Assembly (NCBI GenBank): GCA_013823135.1
Contig: PNLP01000011.1
Location: 62,001 to 126,000, forward strand
Length of the DNA: 64,000 nt
DNA from: Planctomycetaceae bacterium
GTDB taxonomy: Bacteria > Planctomycetota > Planctomycetia > Gemmatales > Gemmataceae
Reading direction: 5' to 3'
Shown one piece after another: positions 18,078 through 25,068 of the stretch. A program made the translations under genes and the position numbers. The notes under the pieces are model-generated. The model was not told the DNA's origin. It saw only the letters and a program-made list of their open reading frames with translations, and did not search any database. The first letter of the stretch is position 1. Every line of letters begins with the position of its first letter.

Positions 18078-18478
18078 ACCGTTCTGGCTGGAATTTCGTC
18101 CGTTATGCGGTCTGTGGCCATTCGCGAGACAAACGCCCAAGAATCGATCCTGTTGGCGATCCTGTAGGAACGCAAAGCACATTGAGTTAATGACTTAACT
18201 TCGAAGAAGATCATTACCGGGGTGTTCGTTGATATTCCGAGAACATGATTCTGATGGTTATTATAGCGTTGTGCTGGGGGATCCTGAACTGATGAGAAAT
18301 GCCAGTTCCTCTTCCAGAAATGGCACACTCGGCAGATTCCTGTCTTTGCACCGGACAAGTTGCCACTCGGATGAGATTTGCACAGTGAGTGGTTCGTCAG
18401 GAACCAGTATGGTCGAAGTGCGACCACGCTGATGCTTTGACATCTGGTGTGTTGTAAAAACACGCAGATGAAATTCGC
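18078..18478. other. Regulatory region between dabA and the sensor kinase gene
   Basis: About 400 bp without a gene, of lower GC than the surroundings. It contains several dyads that could bind the NtrC-type activator, the best at 18185-18200, plus TGTTC (18223-18227) facing GAACA about 12 bp on. A TTGACA hexamer at 18437-18442 precedes the kinase gene without a good -10. Confidence 0.5.
18185..18200. promoter_or_regulatory. Candidate upstream activator site
   Basis: Perfect dyad AGTTAA-TGAC-TTAACT, about 135-150 bp upstream of the predicted dabA start of transcription, a usual place for enhancer sites of sigma54 activators. The same sequence was not found in front of sulP, so assignment is tentative. 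Confidence 0.4.
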
Positions 18479-18490
18479 GGAGGGTTGATG

Positions 18491-19927
18491 ATGTCGGGAT
18501 TGCGGTGGCGCTTACTTTGGCCAGCCGTTTTGGTCACAGTCTGTCTTGTGACATTGTGCGTCTTTACCGCTGTGTCGCTGTTCCACCAGCAGGCAACAGT
18601 CGCGCGAGTGTTCCGCGAGAACGTTGAGAGCCGGCGTGCCGCCGTTGAACTTGAGGAGTGCCTGAGCGCTTTGGTTGCACTGGAGAACGCCCGGGTGGAG
18701 ACCGTGGGCGAACTCCATAAGCGAGCGTCCCTCCACCTGAGTACCGTTGATGAAGTCTCGGATGAACCCGAAGAACTGCGACTGGCGAAACAGATGAAGA
18801 CCATGTTTACAGCCTACCTGGAACGCTGGCAGATGCTGCCGCCTCCCGGAAGCCCTGAACACGAGTCGGAGGTCTTTGAGGCTACCCGATTTCTGGAATC
18901 GAATGTACTGGCTCCGTGTACGGAATTCCGCCTCTACAACGGCAAAAGGCTTGAGGAGATCACGACACAACACGAACGCGTGTTGAATCAACTCGCGTGG
19001 GGAATGGCCGGTGTCGGAGGTCTAGGCGCTGTGGCAGGAGTCGTGTTCGGCTTTGGGGTCGCTCGCGCCCTGAGTCGTTCCATCCGAAGGCTTCAGGTCC
19101 AGATTCGCGACGCTGCCGGGAAACTGGGTCCGGACATGCCCGAGATTGTGTTGCGTGAGGAGGGCCAGTTCGGCAGCCTTCAGGATGAAATCGAAGATCT
19201 CTCGTTACGAATCGAGCGAGTGGTTCAGGAACTGCACGACCGCGAGCGAGAAGTCGTTCGGGCCGAGCAACTCGCGGCCGTGGGGCAACTGGCAGCGGGT
19301 GTCGGTCACGAGATCCGTAACCCGCTCACTTCGATCAAGATGCTCGTCCAGGCCGCACTCGAAGATCATGCGAACCCGGGGCTGTCTCCCGAAGATCTGG
19401 CCGTTATCGTGGGTGAGATCCGACGAATGGAGCGATCGTTGCAGACATTCCTCGATTTCGCACGACCGCCCAAGCCTGAACGCAGGAAAGTCGATTTGCT
19501 TGGCATTGTGAATGCCGTGATGGGGTTGATCCGGGGAAGGGCCGAGAAACAACATGTGATCACCAAAGTGGAATCCCAACCCGGACCGGTGCTTCTGACG
19601 GCCGACCCTTACCAACTGCATCAGGTGCTGGTCAATTTGGTGTTGAACAGTCTGGATGCGATGCCAACAGGTGGCACCCTCACGGTTCGAGTTCGGACGA
19701 GCGGCGAGCGTGTCGAACTTGAGGTGTCAGACACTGGCCCAGGCATCCCAAAAGAGATGATGTCGCGGCTATTCCAACCCTTCGCGAGTAGCAAGGATAC
19801 GGGCCTCGGATTGGGTCTCGTGATCTCCCAGCGGATTGTCGAAGACCACGGAGGCACGATCGGAGCAGCCAATACCATTGACCACGGGGCGACGTTCTTC
19901 GTCAAACTGCCAAGACAGCATGATTGA
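18491..19927 (+). CDS. Membrane sensor histidine kinase (NtrB/AtoS-like)
   Basis: ATG at 18491 has GGAGGG six bases upstream; TTG 18485 and ATG 18488 are close alternatives. The predicted product has 478 residues. TM1 is at about 10-30, a mostly helical periplasmic domain follows (30-170), and TM2 is at about 171-191 (WGMAGVGGLGAVAGVVFGF). Then come a HAMP-like linker, a coiled stretch and HisKA with the phospho-acceptor His273 in VGHEIRNPLTS. The HATPase has N box VLNLVLNSLDAM, SDTGPGIP and GLGLGLVISQRI. No PAS domain is obvious, so the stimulus is probably sensed outside the inner membrane. The regulator gene follows immediately. Location between dabA and sulP suggests the signal relates to inorganic carbon, pH or an anion; this is inference. 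Confidence 0.92.
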   Translation: MSGLRWRLLWPAVLVTVCLVTLCVFTAVSLFHQQATVARVFRENVESRRAAVELEECLSALVALENARVETVGELHKRASLHLSTVDEVSDEPEELRLAKQMKTMFTAYLERWQMLPPPGSPEHESEVFEATRFLESNVLAPCTEFRLYNGKRLEEITTQHERVLNQLAWGMAGVGGLGAVAGVVFGFGVARALSRSIRRLQVQIRDAAGKLGPDMPEIVLREEGQFGSLQDEIEDLSLRIERVVQELHDREREVVRAEQLAAVGQLAAGVGHEIRNPLTSIKMLVQAALEDHANPGLSPEDLAVIVGEIRRMERSLQTFLDFARPPKPERRKVDLLGIVNAVMGLIRGRAEKQHVITKVESQPGPVLLTADPYQLHQVLVNLVLNSLDAMPTGGTLTVRVRTSGERVELEVSDTGPGIPKEMMSRLFQPFASSKDTGLGLGLVISQRIVEDHGGTIGAANTIDHGATFFVKLPRQHD

Positions 19928-19979
19928 ACTCACGGAACCGAGTCCTTCGACATCCACCACTCCTCACCCACTGCAAATC

Positions 19980-21443
19980 ATGCCCACACTGCTGGTAATA
20001 GACGACGAGCCAGCGATTCAGCACGCTTTCCAACGAGCGTTCCGTGGCGGCGACCTCACGGTTCGATCCGCGACGACAGCCGCTGAGGGGCTTGTCGCCA
20101 TTGGTGCCGAACGCCCCGATGTGGTGGTCCTCGACGTTCACCTGCCGGATGCAACCGGGCTGGACACGTTCCACCGGATCAAACAGATCGATGCGCGGAT
20201 TCCGGTCGTTCTGGTCACGGGTCACGGGACGACAGACCTAGCCATCGAGGCGATGAAAGAGGGCGCGTATGAATACCTGCTCAAGCCGCTGGAACTCGCT
20301 GAGTTGCGTGCTCTGATCGACCGAGCGGTTCAATCCAGTCGGTTGATGCGGGTACCAACCACGATCCCAGAGGCTGGGTCCGTCCCACCAATCGGGGATC
20401 TGCTTCTGGGTCGTTGCCCGGTGATGCAGGAGGTTTACAAAGCCATCGGTCGCGTTGCCCGGCAGGACGTGACCGTGCTGGTTCTCGGTGAGTCGGGAAC
20501 TGGGAAGGAACTTGTTGCCCGGGCGATCTACCAACACTCCAAACGAGCCGAACGGCCGTTCCTCGCGATCAACTGCGCAGCGATTCCGGAACCACTCCTT
20601 GAAAGCGAGTTATTCGGCCACGAACGCGGAGCCTTCACGGGGGCGGATCGCAAGCGAATCGGCAAGTTCGAGCAATGCCACGGTGGGACCATCTTCCTCG
20701 ACGAAGTTGGAGAGATGACCCCCCTGACACAAGCGAAGATCCTTCGGCTCATTCAGGAGCAGCGGTTCGAGCGAGTGGGAGGAAGCGAGACGGTTCAGAC
20801 CGATGTGCGCTTGATCGCGGCGACGAACGCGGACATCGAGAAGATGGCCGAAGACGGGCGGTTCCGGAAAGACCTCTACTTCCGGCTGAACGTGTTCACC
20901 ATCACGCTCCCCCCGCTCCGTGAGCGGGGTGACGATATCGACTTGCTGGTCGATCACTACTTGCGTCGGTTCGGGCAGGAGTTGGGCAAGCCTGTGGCCG
21001 AGATTACGCCGGAGGCTGCTGCGGCGCTGCGTGCGTACCCCTGGCCGGGAAATGTTCGCGAACTCCAGAGCGCGCTCAAACAATCCGTGCTTCGGATGGG
21101 TGGTTCGGTGCTGCTGCCCGATTTTCTCCCGTCGCACATCATTCGCCCCACCGTCGTTACCACTCCCAACGACACCGGAACGAATCCCACAGTTGCTGGA
21201 TTCGACTGGGATCAGTTTGTGGGCGGTCGCATCGCGGAAGGGAGCGAGAATCTGTACGCGGAAAGCCTCGAACGCATGGAGCGGGAAGTTCTCGTTCGTA
21301 CCCTCAAACACACCGACGGGAACCAACTTCAGGCCGCACGCATCCTGGGAATTACTCGGGGGAGTTTGCGGAACAAGATTCGGACGTTGGGGATCAGTAT
21401 CGCCCGGTCCGTCTGGTCCGACGACGACCAAGGTGACGCATGA
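19980..21443 (+). CDS. NtrC-family sigma54-dependent response regulator
   Basis: ATG at 19980 gives MPTLLVIDDEPAIQ, a standard receiver start; an in-frame ATG at 19920 overlapping the kinase stop is possible. The predicted product has 487 residues. REC domain 1-115 has the phospho-Asp at 52 (VVVLDVHLPDATG) and Lys in EYLLKPLE. AAA+ domain 140-380 has Walker A GESGTGKE (170-177), the sigma54-contacting GAFTGA (217-222), GGTIFLDEVGEM, and the R-finger region. The C-terminal Fis-type HTH is QLQAARILGITRGSLRNKI. All activator elements are intact. It is co-transcribed with the kinase, and the two sigma54 promoters flanking this gene pair are its obvious targets. Confidence 0.95.
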   Translation: MPTLLVIDDEPAIQHAFQRAFRGGDLTVRSATTAAEGLVAIGAERPDVVVLDVHLPDATGLDTFHRIKQIDARIPVVLVTGHGTTDLAIEAMKEGAYEYLLKPLELAELRALIDRAVQSSRLMRVPTTIPEAGSVPPIGDLLLGRCPVMQEVYKAIGRVARQDVTVLVLGESGTGKELVARAIYQHSKRAERPFLAINCAAIPEPLLESELFGHERGAFTGADRKRIGKFEQCHGGTIFLDEVGEMTPLTQAKILRLIQEQRFERVGGSETVQTDVRLIAATNADIEKMAEDGRFRKDLYFRLNVFTITLPPLRERGDDIDLLVDHYLRRFGQELGKPVAEITPEAAAALRAYPWPGNVRELQSALKQSVLRMGGSVLLPDFLPSHIIRPTVVTTPNDTGTNPTVAGFDWDQFVGGRIAEGSENLYAESLERMEREVLVRTLKHTDGNQLQAARILGITRGSLRNKIRTLGISIARSVWSDDDQGDA

Positions 21444-21515
21444 GCGACCAATCTCCAGGCAGACGACGGAATAGGTTGAACCACCCACGAACCTTGGTGA
21501 TGAGAGAAATGTGGT

Positions 21516-21533
21516 GGAATCCACGTGATTTCC
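21516..21533. promoter_or_regulatory. Candidate activator-binding dyad upstream of sulP
   Basis: GGAATC-CACGTG-ATTTCC is an 18-bp dyad with 14 paired positions, centred about 71 bp before the expected transcription start. Position suits a sigma54 activator but is slightly close; assignment is tentative. Confidence 0.4.
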
Positions 21534-21569
21534 AGGGGGAAACTCCTCCAAGACGGTAACTTCGGGCCG

Positions 21570-21585
21570 TGGCACAGGTCTTGCG
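21570..21585 (+). promoter_or_regulatory. Sigma54 (-24/-12) promoter for sulP
   Basis: TGGCACAGGTCTTGCG, with GG-N10-GC spacing. The predicted first base (about 21595-21596) coincides with the first in-frame ATG of sulP, so the transcript is leaderless or translation starts downstream at GTG 21625. Confidence 0.85.
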
Positions 21586-21594
21586 TAATGGGGG

Positions 21595-23328
21595 ATGCAG
21601 TCTTCCCTCAACAACGAGACTCCCGTGGCCAACCATAAGTCGTCTCACACTGCGCCACCGCCGATCACTCCGGGGTTTCTGCCTAACATTAAGTTCGACC
21701 TCCTCTCGGGATTTCTCGTCTTCCTGATCGCGATGCCGTTGTGTCTGGGGATCGCCCAAGCGAGCAACTATCCCCCCATCGCCGGGATCTGGACGGCCGT
21801 GATCGGCGGCCTTCTCACCGGGTTCCTCAGCAACTCGCAACTGACGATCAAGGGGCCTGCTGCGGGCCTGATCGTGATCGTCGAAGGTGCCGTTCTGGAA
21901 CTCGGCCGTGAGGCCGCTCCCGCGGGGGCTGATTTCGCCGCTCAAGTTCAGTACGGGTACCCGCTCGCGCTCGGGGTGGGTGTAACTGCCGGGGTGATCC
22001 AGATTCTGTTCGGGTTGTTGAAAGCCGGGAAGATCGGCGAGATGGTGCCGCTGACTCCGGTTCATGGAATGCTGGCCGCGATCGGAATCACGATCATGGC
22101 CAAGTCGCTGTTCGTCGTCTTTGGGTTGTCCGCCCCGTCGGGCGCGCCGATCGACGCGATTGCGGACATCCCCCGCGTGTTCACGAACGGGAACGGGACC
22201 ATTGCTGTGGTTGGGTTCACCAGTCTGGCGATCCTGATCGCCTTCCCATTCCTCAAATCTCGAATCTCCTTCTTGAAGCCAGTCCCCGCGCAAGTGGTTG
22301 TGCTTGTCGTGGGCATCCCAATGGCGATTGCGATGGGGTTGTCGGCGCTGGGTGAGGCCGAGGGAAACGCGATGAAGTACCTCGTGAATGTCCCCAACGT
22401 GCTCCCGGCGGTATTCGACAACTACAAGGTTGCGTTCATGCTCCCGGATTTCAGTGGGCTGGCGACCGGGGTCGGACTCAAATACGTGATTCTGTTCTCG
22501 CTCGTCGGTAGCATCGAATCGATGCTGAGTTCGCAGGCCATTGACATGATCGACCCCTGGCAGCGGAAGACCGACCAGAACCGCGACCTCCTTGCGGTTG
22601 GGTTGGCGAACACCATCTGCTCGGCGATCGGGGCGCTGCCGCTGATCTCCGAGATCGTCCGGAGCAAGGCGAACATCGATAACGGTGCCCGGACGAAGTA
22701 TGCCAACATGTTTCACGGCATGTTCTTGTTGGCGTTCGTGCTGATGCTCCCGTTCGTGATCCGCATGATTCCCCTGGCCTCGCTCGGTGCGATGCTCGTC
22801 TACACGGGTTTCCGTCTCGCCTCGCCGAAGGAATTCATCCACACCTACAAGATCGGTGCTGAACAAATGATCGTGTTCGTCACCACCATCGTTGTCGTCC
22901 TGTGTACCGACCTGCTCATCGGAGTGGTCTCGGGCATTGCTCTGAAGATCGTCCTGCACGTGATCAACGGCGCTCCGCTCACGAGCTTCCTTCGAGCCGA
23001 CGTTGAGATCGCTCACACCGACGATGACAGGGTCGTGGTGCTGAAGGTTCGCAAGGCTATCGTGTTCGCGAACTGGCTCGGCCTGAAGAAAGCGATTCTG
23101 GCACAGGCGGATGGACGAGATGAAATCGTGCTCGATTTGTCCGAGACCAATCTGGTCGATCACAGCACCATGGAGAAGTTACACCAACTCGAACAGGATC
23201 TTGCCTCGATCGACAAGCAGTTGAGGGTGATCGGCCTCGATACCCACACACCCATGTCTCTCCACCCGCTCGCAGCTCGCAGAGGCGTTAGCAAGTCGAG
23301 CGTGGTCCTTCCGCTCAGTCGCGAGTAA
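21595..23328 (+). CDS. SulP-family anion transporter with C-terminal STAS domain (candidate bicarbonate transporter)
   Basis: The predicted product has 577 residues from ATG 21595, or 567 from GTG 21625, which the promoter position may favour. The transport domain has about 12-14 hydrophobic segments. It starts KFDLLSGFLVFLIAMPLCLGIAQASNYPP, the SulP N-terminal signature, and ends near residue 450. A cytoplasmic STAS domain follows (about 475-560; EIVLDLSETNLVDHSTMEKLHQLEQ). SulP proteins carry sulfate, bicarbonate or other anions; BicA-type members are sodium-dependent bicarbonate importers. Sharing a sigma54 promoter type and regulators with dabA argues for bicarbonate here. Sulfate remains possible, though a separate sulfate ABC transporter lies at 54.6 kb. 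Confidence 0.9.
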   Translation: MQSSLNNETPVANHKSSHTAPPPITPGFLPNIKFDLLSGFLVFLIAMPLCLGIAQASNYPPIAGIWTAVIGGLLTGFLSNSQLTIKGPAAGLIVIVEGAVLELGREAAPAGADFAAQVQYGYPLALGVGVTAGVIQILFGLLKAGKIGEMVPLTPVHGMLAAIGITIMAKSLFVVFGLSAPSGAPIDAIADIPRVFTNGNGTIAVVGFTSLAILIAFPFLKSRISFLKPVPAQVVVLVVGIPMAIAMGLSALGEAEGNAMKYLVNVPNVLPAVFDNYKVAFMLPDFSGLATGVGLKYVILFSLVGSIESMLSSQAIDMIDPWQRKTDQNRDLLAVGLANTICSAIGALPLISEIVRSKANIDNGARTKYANMFHGMFLLAFVLMLPFVIRMIPLASLGAMLVYTGFRLASPKEFIHTYKIGAEQMIVFVTTIVVVLCTDLLIGVVSGIALKIVLHVINGAPLTSFLRADVEIAHTDDDRVVVLKVRKAIVFANWLGLKKAILAQADGRDEIVLDLSETNLVDHSTMEKLHQLEQDLASIDKQLRVIGLDTHTPMSLHPLAARRGVSKSSVVLPLSRE

Positions 23329-23349
23329 TCCCGGCCCGTTGCACCTCGC

Positions 23350-24336
23350 TTACTTTCCGAGGTGCAACAACAACTCCCGCTGGCGGAGTTGCTGAAGCCG
23401 CGACATTCCCCCGCAGTGGTTCAAGTACTCTGTGAAGTCGTTCACGCCGAAGATGTGGTCTTCGAGGAACTGCCCGAATGCGGCCGTGTCGCGTTCCACG
23501 TCGAGCCACAATCGCAAGTGATCCTCGTCCGAGAAATACTCACCCGGCATGTTCCCCGGGTAGCTCCCGTACGGCACCTCGCACACCGCATCGACGCACA
23601 GGAACGGAATCTGTGTTCGGTGTGGCTCCCGCCGCATCTCGTCGTGTGGCACGAGCCGTTCGCAGGTGATGATGAGTCGCTTCGCGGCTCGTGCGAGGTC
23701 AATGTCCGCGACCGAGGTTCCCGTGAATCGGCAGTTCCCGTAGCGATCGGCCTCGTGGACGTGGATTGCGGCTACGTCGGGGTACAGTGCCGGGACGGCG
23801 ACCAACTTCTCGCCCGTGAAAGGGCACTCAATTTCCTTGGCCGGGCTGTGCGAAAACGTGTCGGTACCGAGCATACTGTGCGCCGGGAGGAACGGCACGC
23901 CCATCGCCGCGGCAGTATAGCGTAGGGCGAGCGTGTAGTTCGACCACTCAACGCATTGCACGGTCCCCGATTCCATCACCCGGCGGCAATGTGGCGAGAG
24001 TCCGCGGGCTTCGACCCCCACGATGTACGCAGCATCGACCCGGCTGATGGTCTGCCCGCGACCGGTCAGGTTACCGGCGCACAGGATCTGGAAGTCGTGG
24101 GTCGTGGTGTGGCCGCTGAAGCCGAGGTGTTGGCGGCGTTGCCGCAGGATCTCGTGACATACCGCGGAAGGGATGCGATTGGTGCCGAACCCGCCGGTCG
24201 CGAAATAGTCCCCGTCGTGAACGAACGTCCGGACCGCCTCGGCCACGGTCATGACCTTATCGACCAACCCACGGGGTTTCTGGGCGAAGGCAGCCCGTGC
24301 GGGTTCGGAATGGGGAGAGGTGAAGAGGAGGGCCAT
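23350..24336 (-). CDS. CoA-transferase alpha subunit (glutaconate CoA-transferase GctA-like)
   Basis: The predicted product has 328 residues. The start at 24336 gives MALLFTSPHSEPARAAFAQK. The class I CoA-transferase alpha fold is visible: VMTVAEAVRTFVHDGDYFATGGFGTNRIPSAV, the repeated phosphate-binding region, and VESGTVQCVEWSNYTLALRY...GVPFLPAHSMLGTDTF, which is typical of GctA. In two-subunit enzymes the catalytic Glu is on the beta subunit, and no beta gene adjoins. Either the partner is elsewhere or this alpha subunit has a different role. It lies 114 bp downstream of the TPR gene on the same strand, separated by a 25-bp inverted repeat. Confidence 0.85.
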   Translation of the reverse strand: MALLFTSPHSEPARAAFAQKPRGLVDKVMTVAEAVRTFVHDGDYFATGGFGTNRIPSAVCHEILRQRRQHLGFSGHTTTHDFQILCAGNLTGRGQTISRVDAAYIVGVEARGLSPHCRRVMESGTVQCVEWSNYTLALRYTAAAMGVPFLPAHSMLGTDTFSHSPAKEIECPFTGEKLVAVPALYPDVAAIHVHEADRYGNCRFTGTSVADIDLARAAKRLIITCERLVPHDEMRREPHRTQIPFLCVDAVCEVPYGSYPGNMPGEYFSDEDHLRLWLDVERDTAAFGQFLEDHIFGVNDFTEYLNHCGGMSRLQQLRQRELLLHLGK

Positions 24337-24338
24337 GG

Positions 24339-24451
24339 GATTTTTGATTGTCGATTTGTGATTGATGATTGAGAAGATATCGCGCGGCTGGTCCCGCACC
24401 AAAACGATACTGCTTCTTCAATCGAAAATCACAAATCGACAATCAAAAATC
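24339..24451. repeat. Inverted repeat element with 25-bp perfect arms (family D)
   Basis: The left arm at 24339-24363 begins GATTTTTGATTGTCGATTTG and is the exact complement of the right arm at 24427-24451. The arms are AT-rich and flank a 63-bp GC-rich centre. The element overlaps the stop codon of the TPR gene and ends 2 bp before the CoA-transferase start, so it forms the whole junction. Confidence 0.85.
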
Positions 24452-24893
24452 ACGAACGAGAGCGGTATTCCCGCACCAGTTGGCGGAAACGCGGATCCTT
24501 GCGGATCGAGTCGAGATCGTGGTCTTCTTCCATGAAGCCGAAATCGCGGTAACCGAGTTCCACGGCCTTGCGAAGCGAACCGAGCGCCTGGTCAGGTTGT
24601 TTCAAAAGGGCGTAACGGCACGCGAGGTTGTAGTGTGCGGTGGGGTCCGACGGCCGTGTCGCGACGAGTTGCCGGTCGATGGCAAGCCCGTCGGCAATCC
24701 TGCCCTTGGTTGTCAGGTTGCTGGCCTGAATTCGCAGGACTTCGGTGAACCCTGGCACGGCTGTGATGAGCTTGCCGTAGAACTCGAGCTCGAAGTCGAG
24801 CTGGCTGCGTTCGGCGAGGAAGCCGATAACCGAACCGGGTGGAAAGGCGTGTTCCGATGACGGAGGCGTTGGACGCTTACCGGAGTGGGGCAT
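24450..24893 (-). CDS. TPR-repeat protein
   Basis: The predicted product has 147 residues from ATG 24893. After an N-terminal Pro/Ser-rich tail come about two to three tetratricopeptide-like repeats: FYGKLITAVPGFTEVLRIQASNL, then DPTAHYNLACRYALLKQPDQALGSLRKAVELG. The end is MEEDHDLDSIRKDPRFRQLV, a common terminus of planctomycete TPR proteins. It is probably a cytoplasmic protein-interaction module; no signal peptide is seen. The stop codon lies in the inverted repeat that leads into the CoA-transferase gene. Confidence 0.8.
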   Translation of the reverse strand: MPHSGKRPTPPSSEHAFPPGSVIGFLAERSQLDFELEFYGKLITAVPGFTEVLRIQASNLTTKGRIADGLAIDRQLVATRPSDPTAHYNLACRYALLKQPDQALGSLRKAVELGYRDFGFMEEDHDLDSIRKDPRFRQLVREYRSRS

Positions 24894-25029
24894 GTGGCAG
24901 TTCCCCCGATAACGATGGCCGGTGAGAGGTGACCCGACCAACTTAATGGGATTATACTCCTCAGTGGCGCGCGGTCAAACGTCTCAAGTGCAGACCGTGG
25001 CAACTGGGGTTCCGATTGTAGCGGTCAAA

Positions 25030-25060
25030 GCGAGCCACGGGGTTCAACCCCGCAGCTCGC
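25030..25060. repeat. Compound hairpin downstream of the PVC dehydrogenase gene
   Basis: Nested arms GCGAGC (25030-25035) with GCTCGC (25055-25060) and GGGGTT (25039-25044) with AACCCC (25046-25051). It lies 8 bp past the stop of the minus-strand gene at 25069, so it may end its transcript; no T run. Confidence 0.6.
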
Positions 25061-25068
25061 GGCTACCA

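Noticed and set aside
17980..18078. A longer DabA N-terminus from 18078
   Set aside because: The sigma54 promoter overlaps the first codons, and the ATG at 17979 has a strong ribosome site.
21394..23163. A 589-residue minus-strand frame
   Set aside because: Antisense to the SulP gene; the product is full of Arg/Gln/His/Asp runs and has no family pattern.
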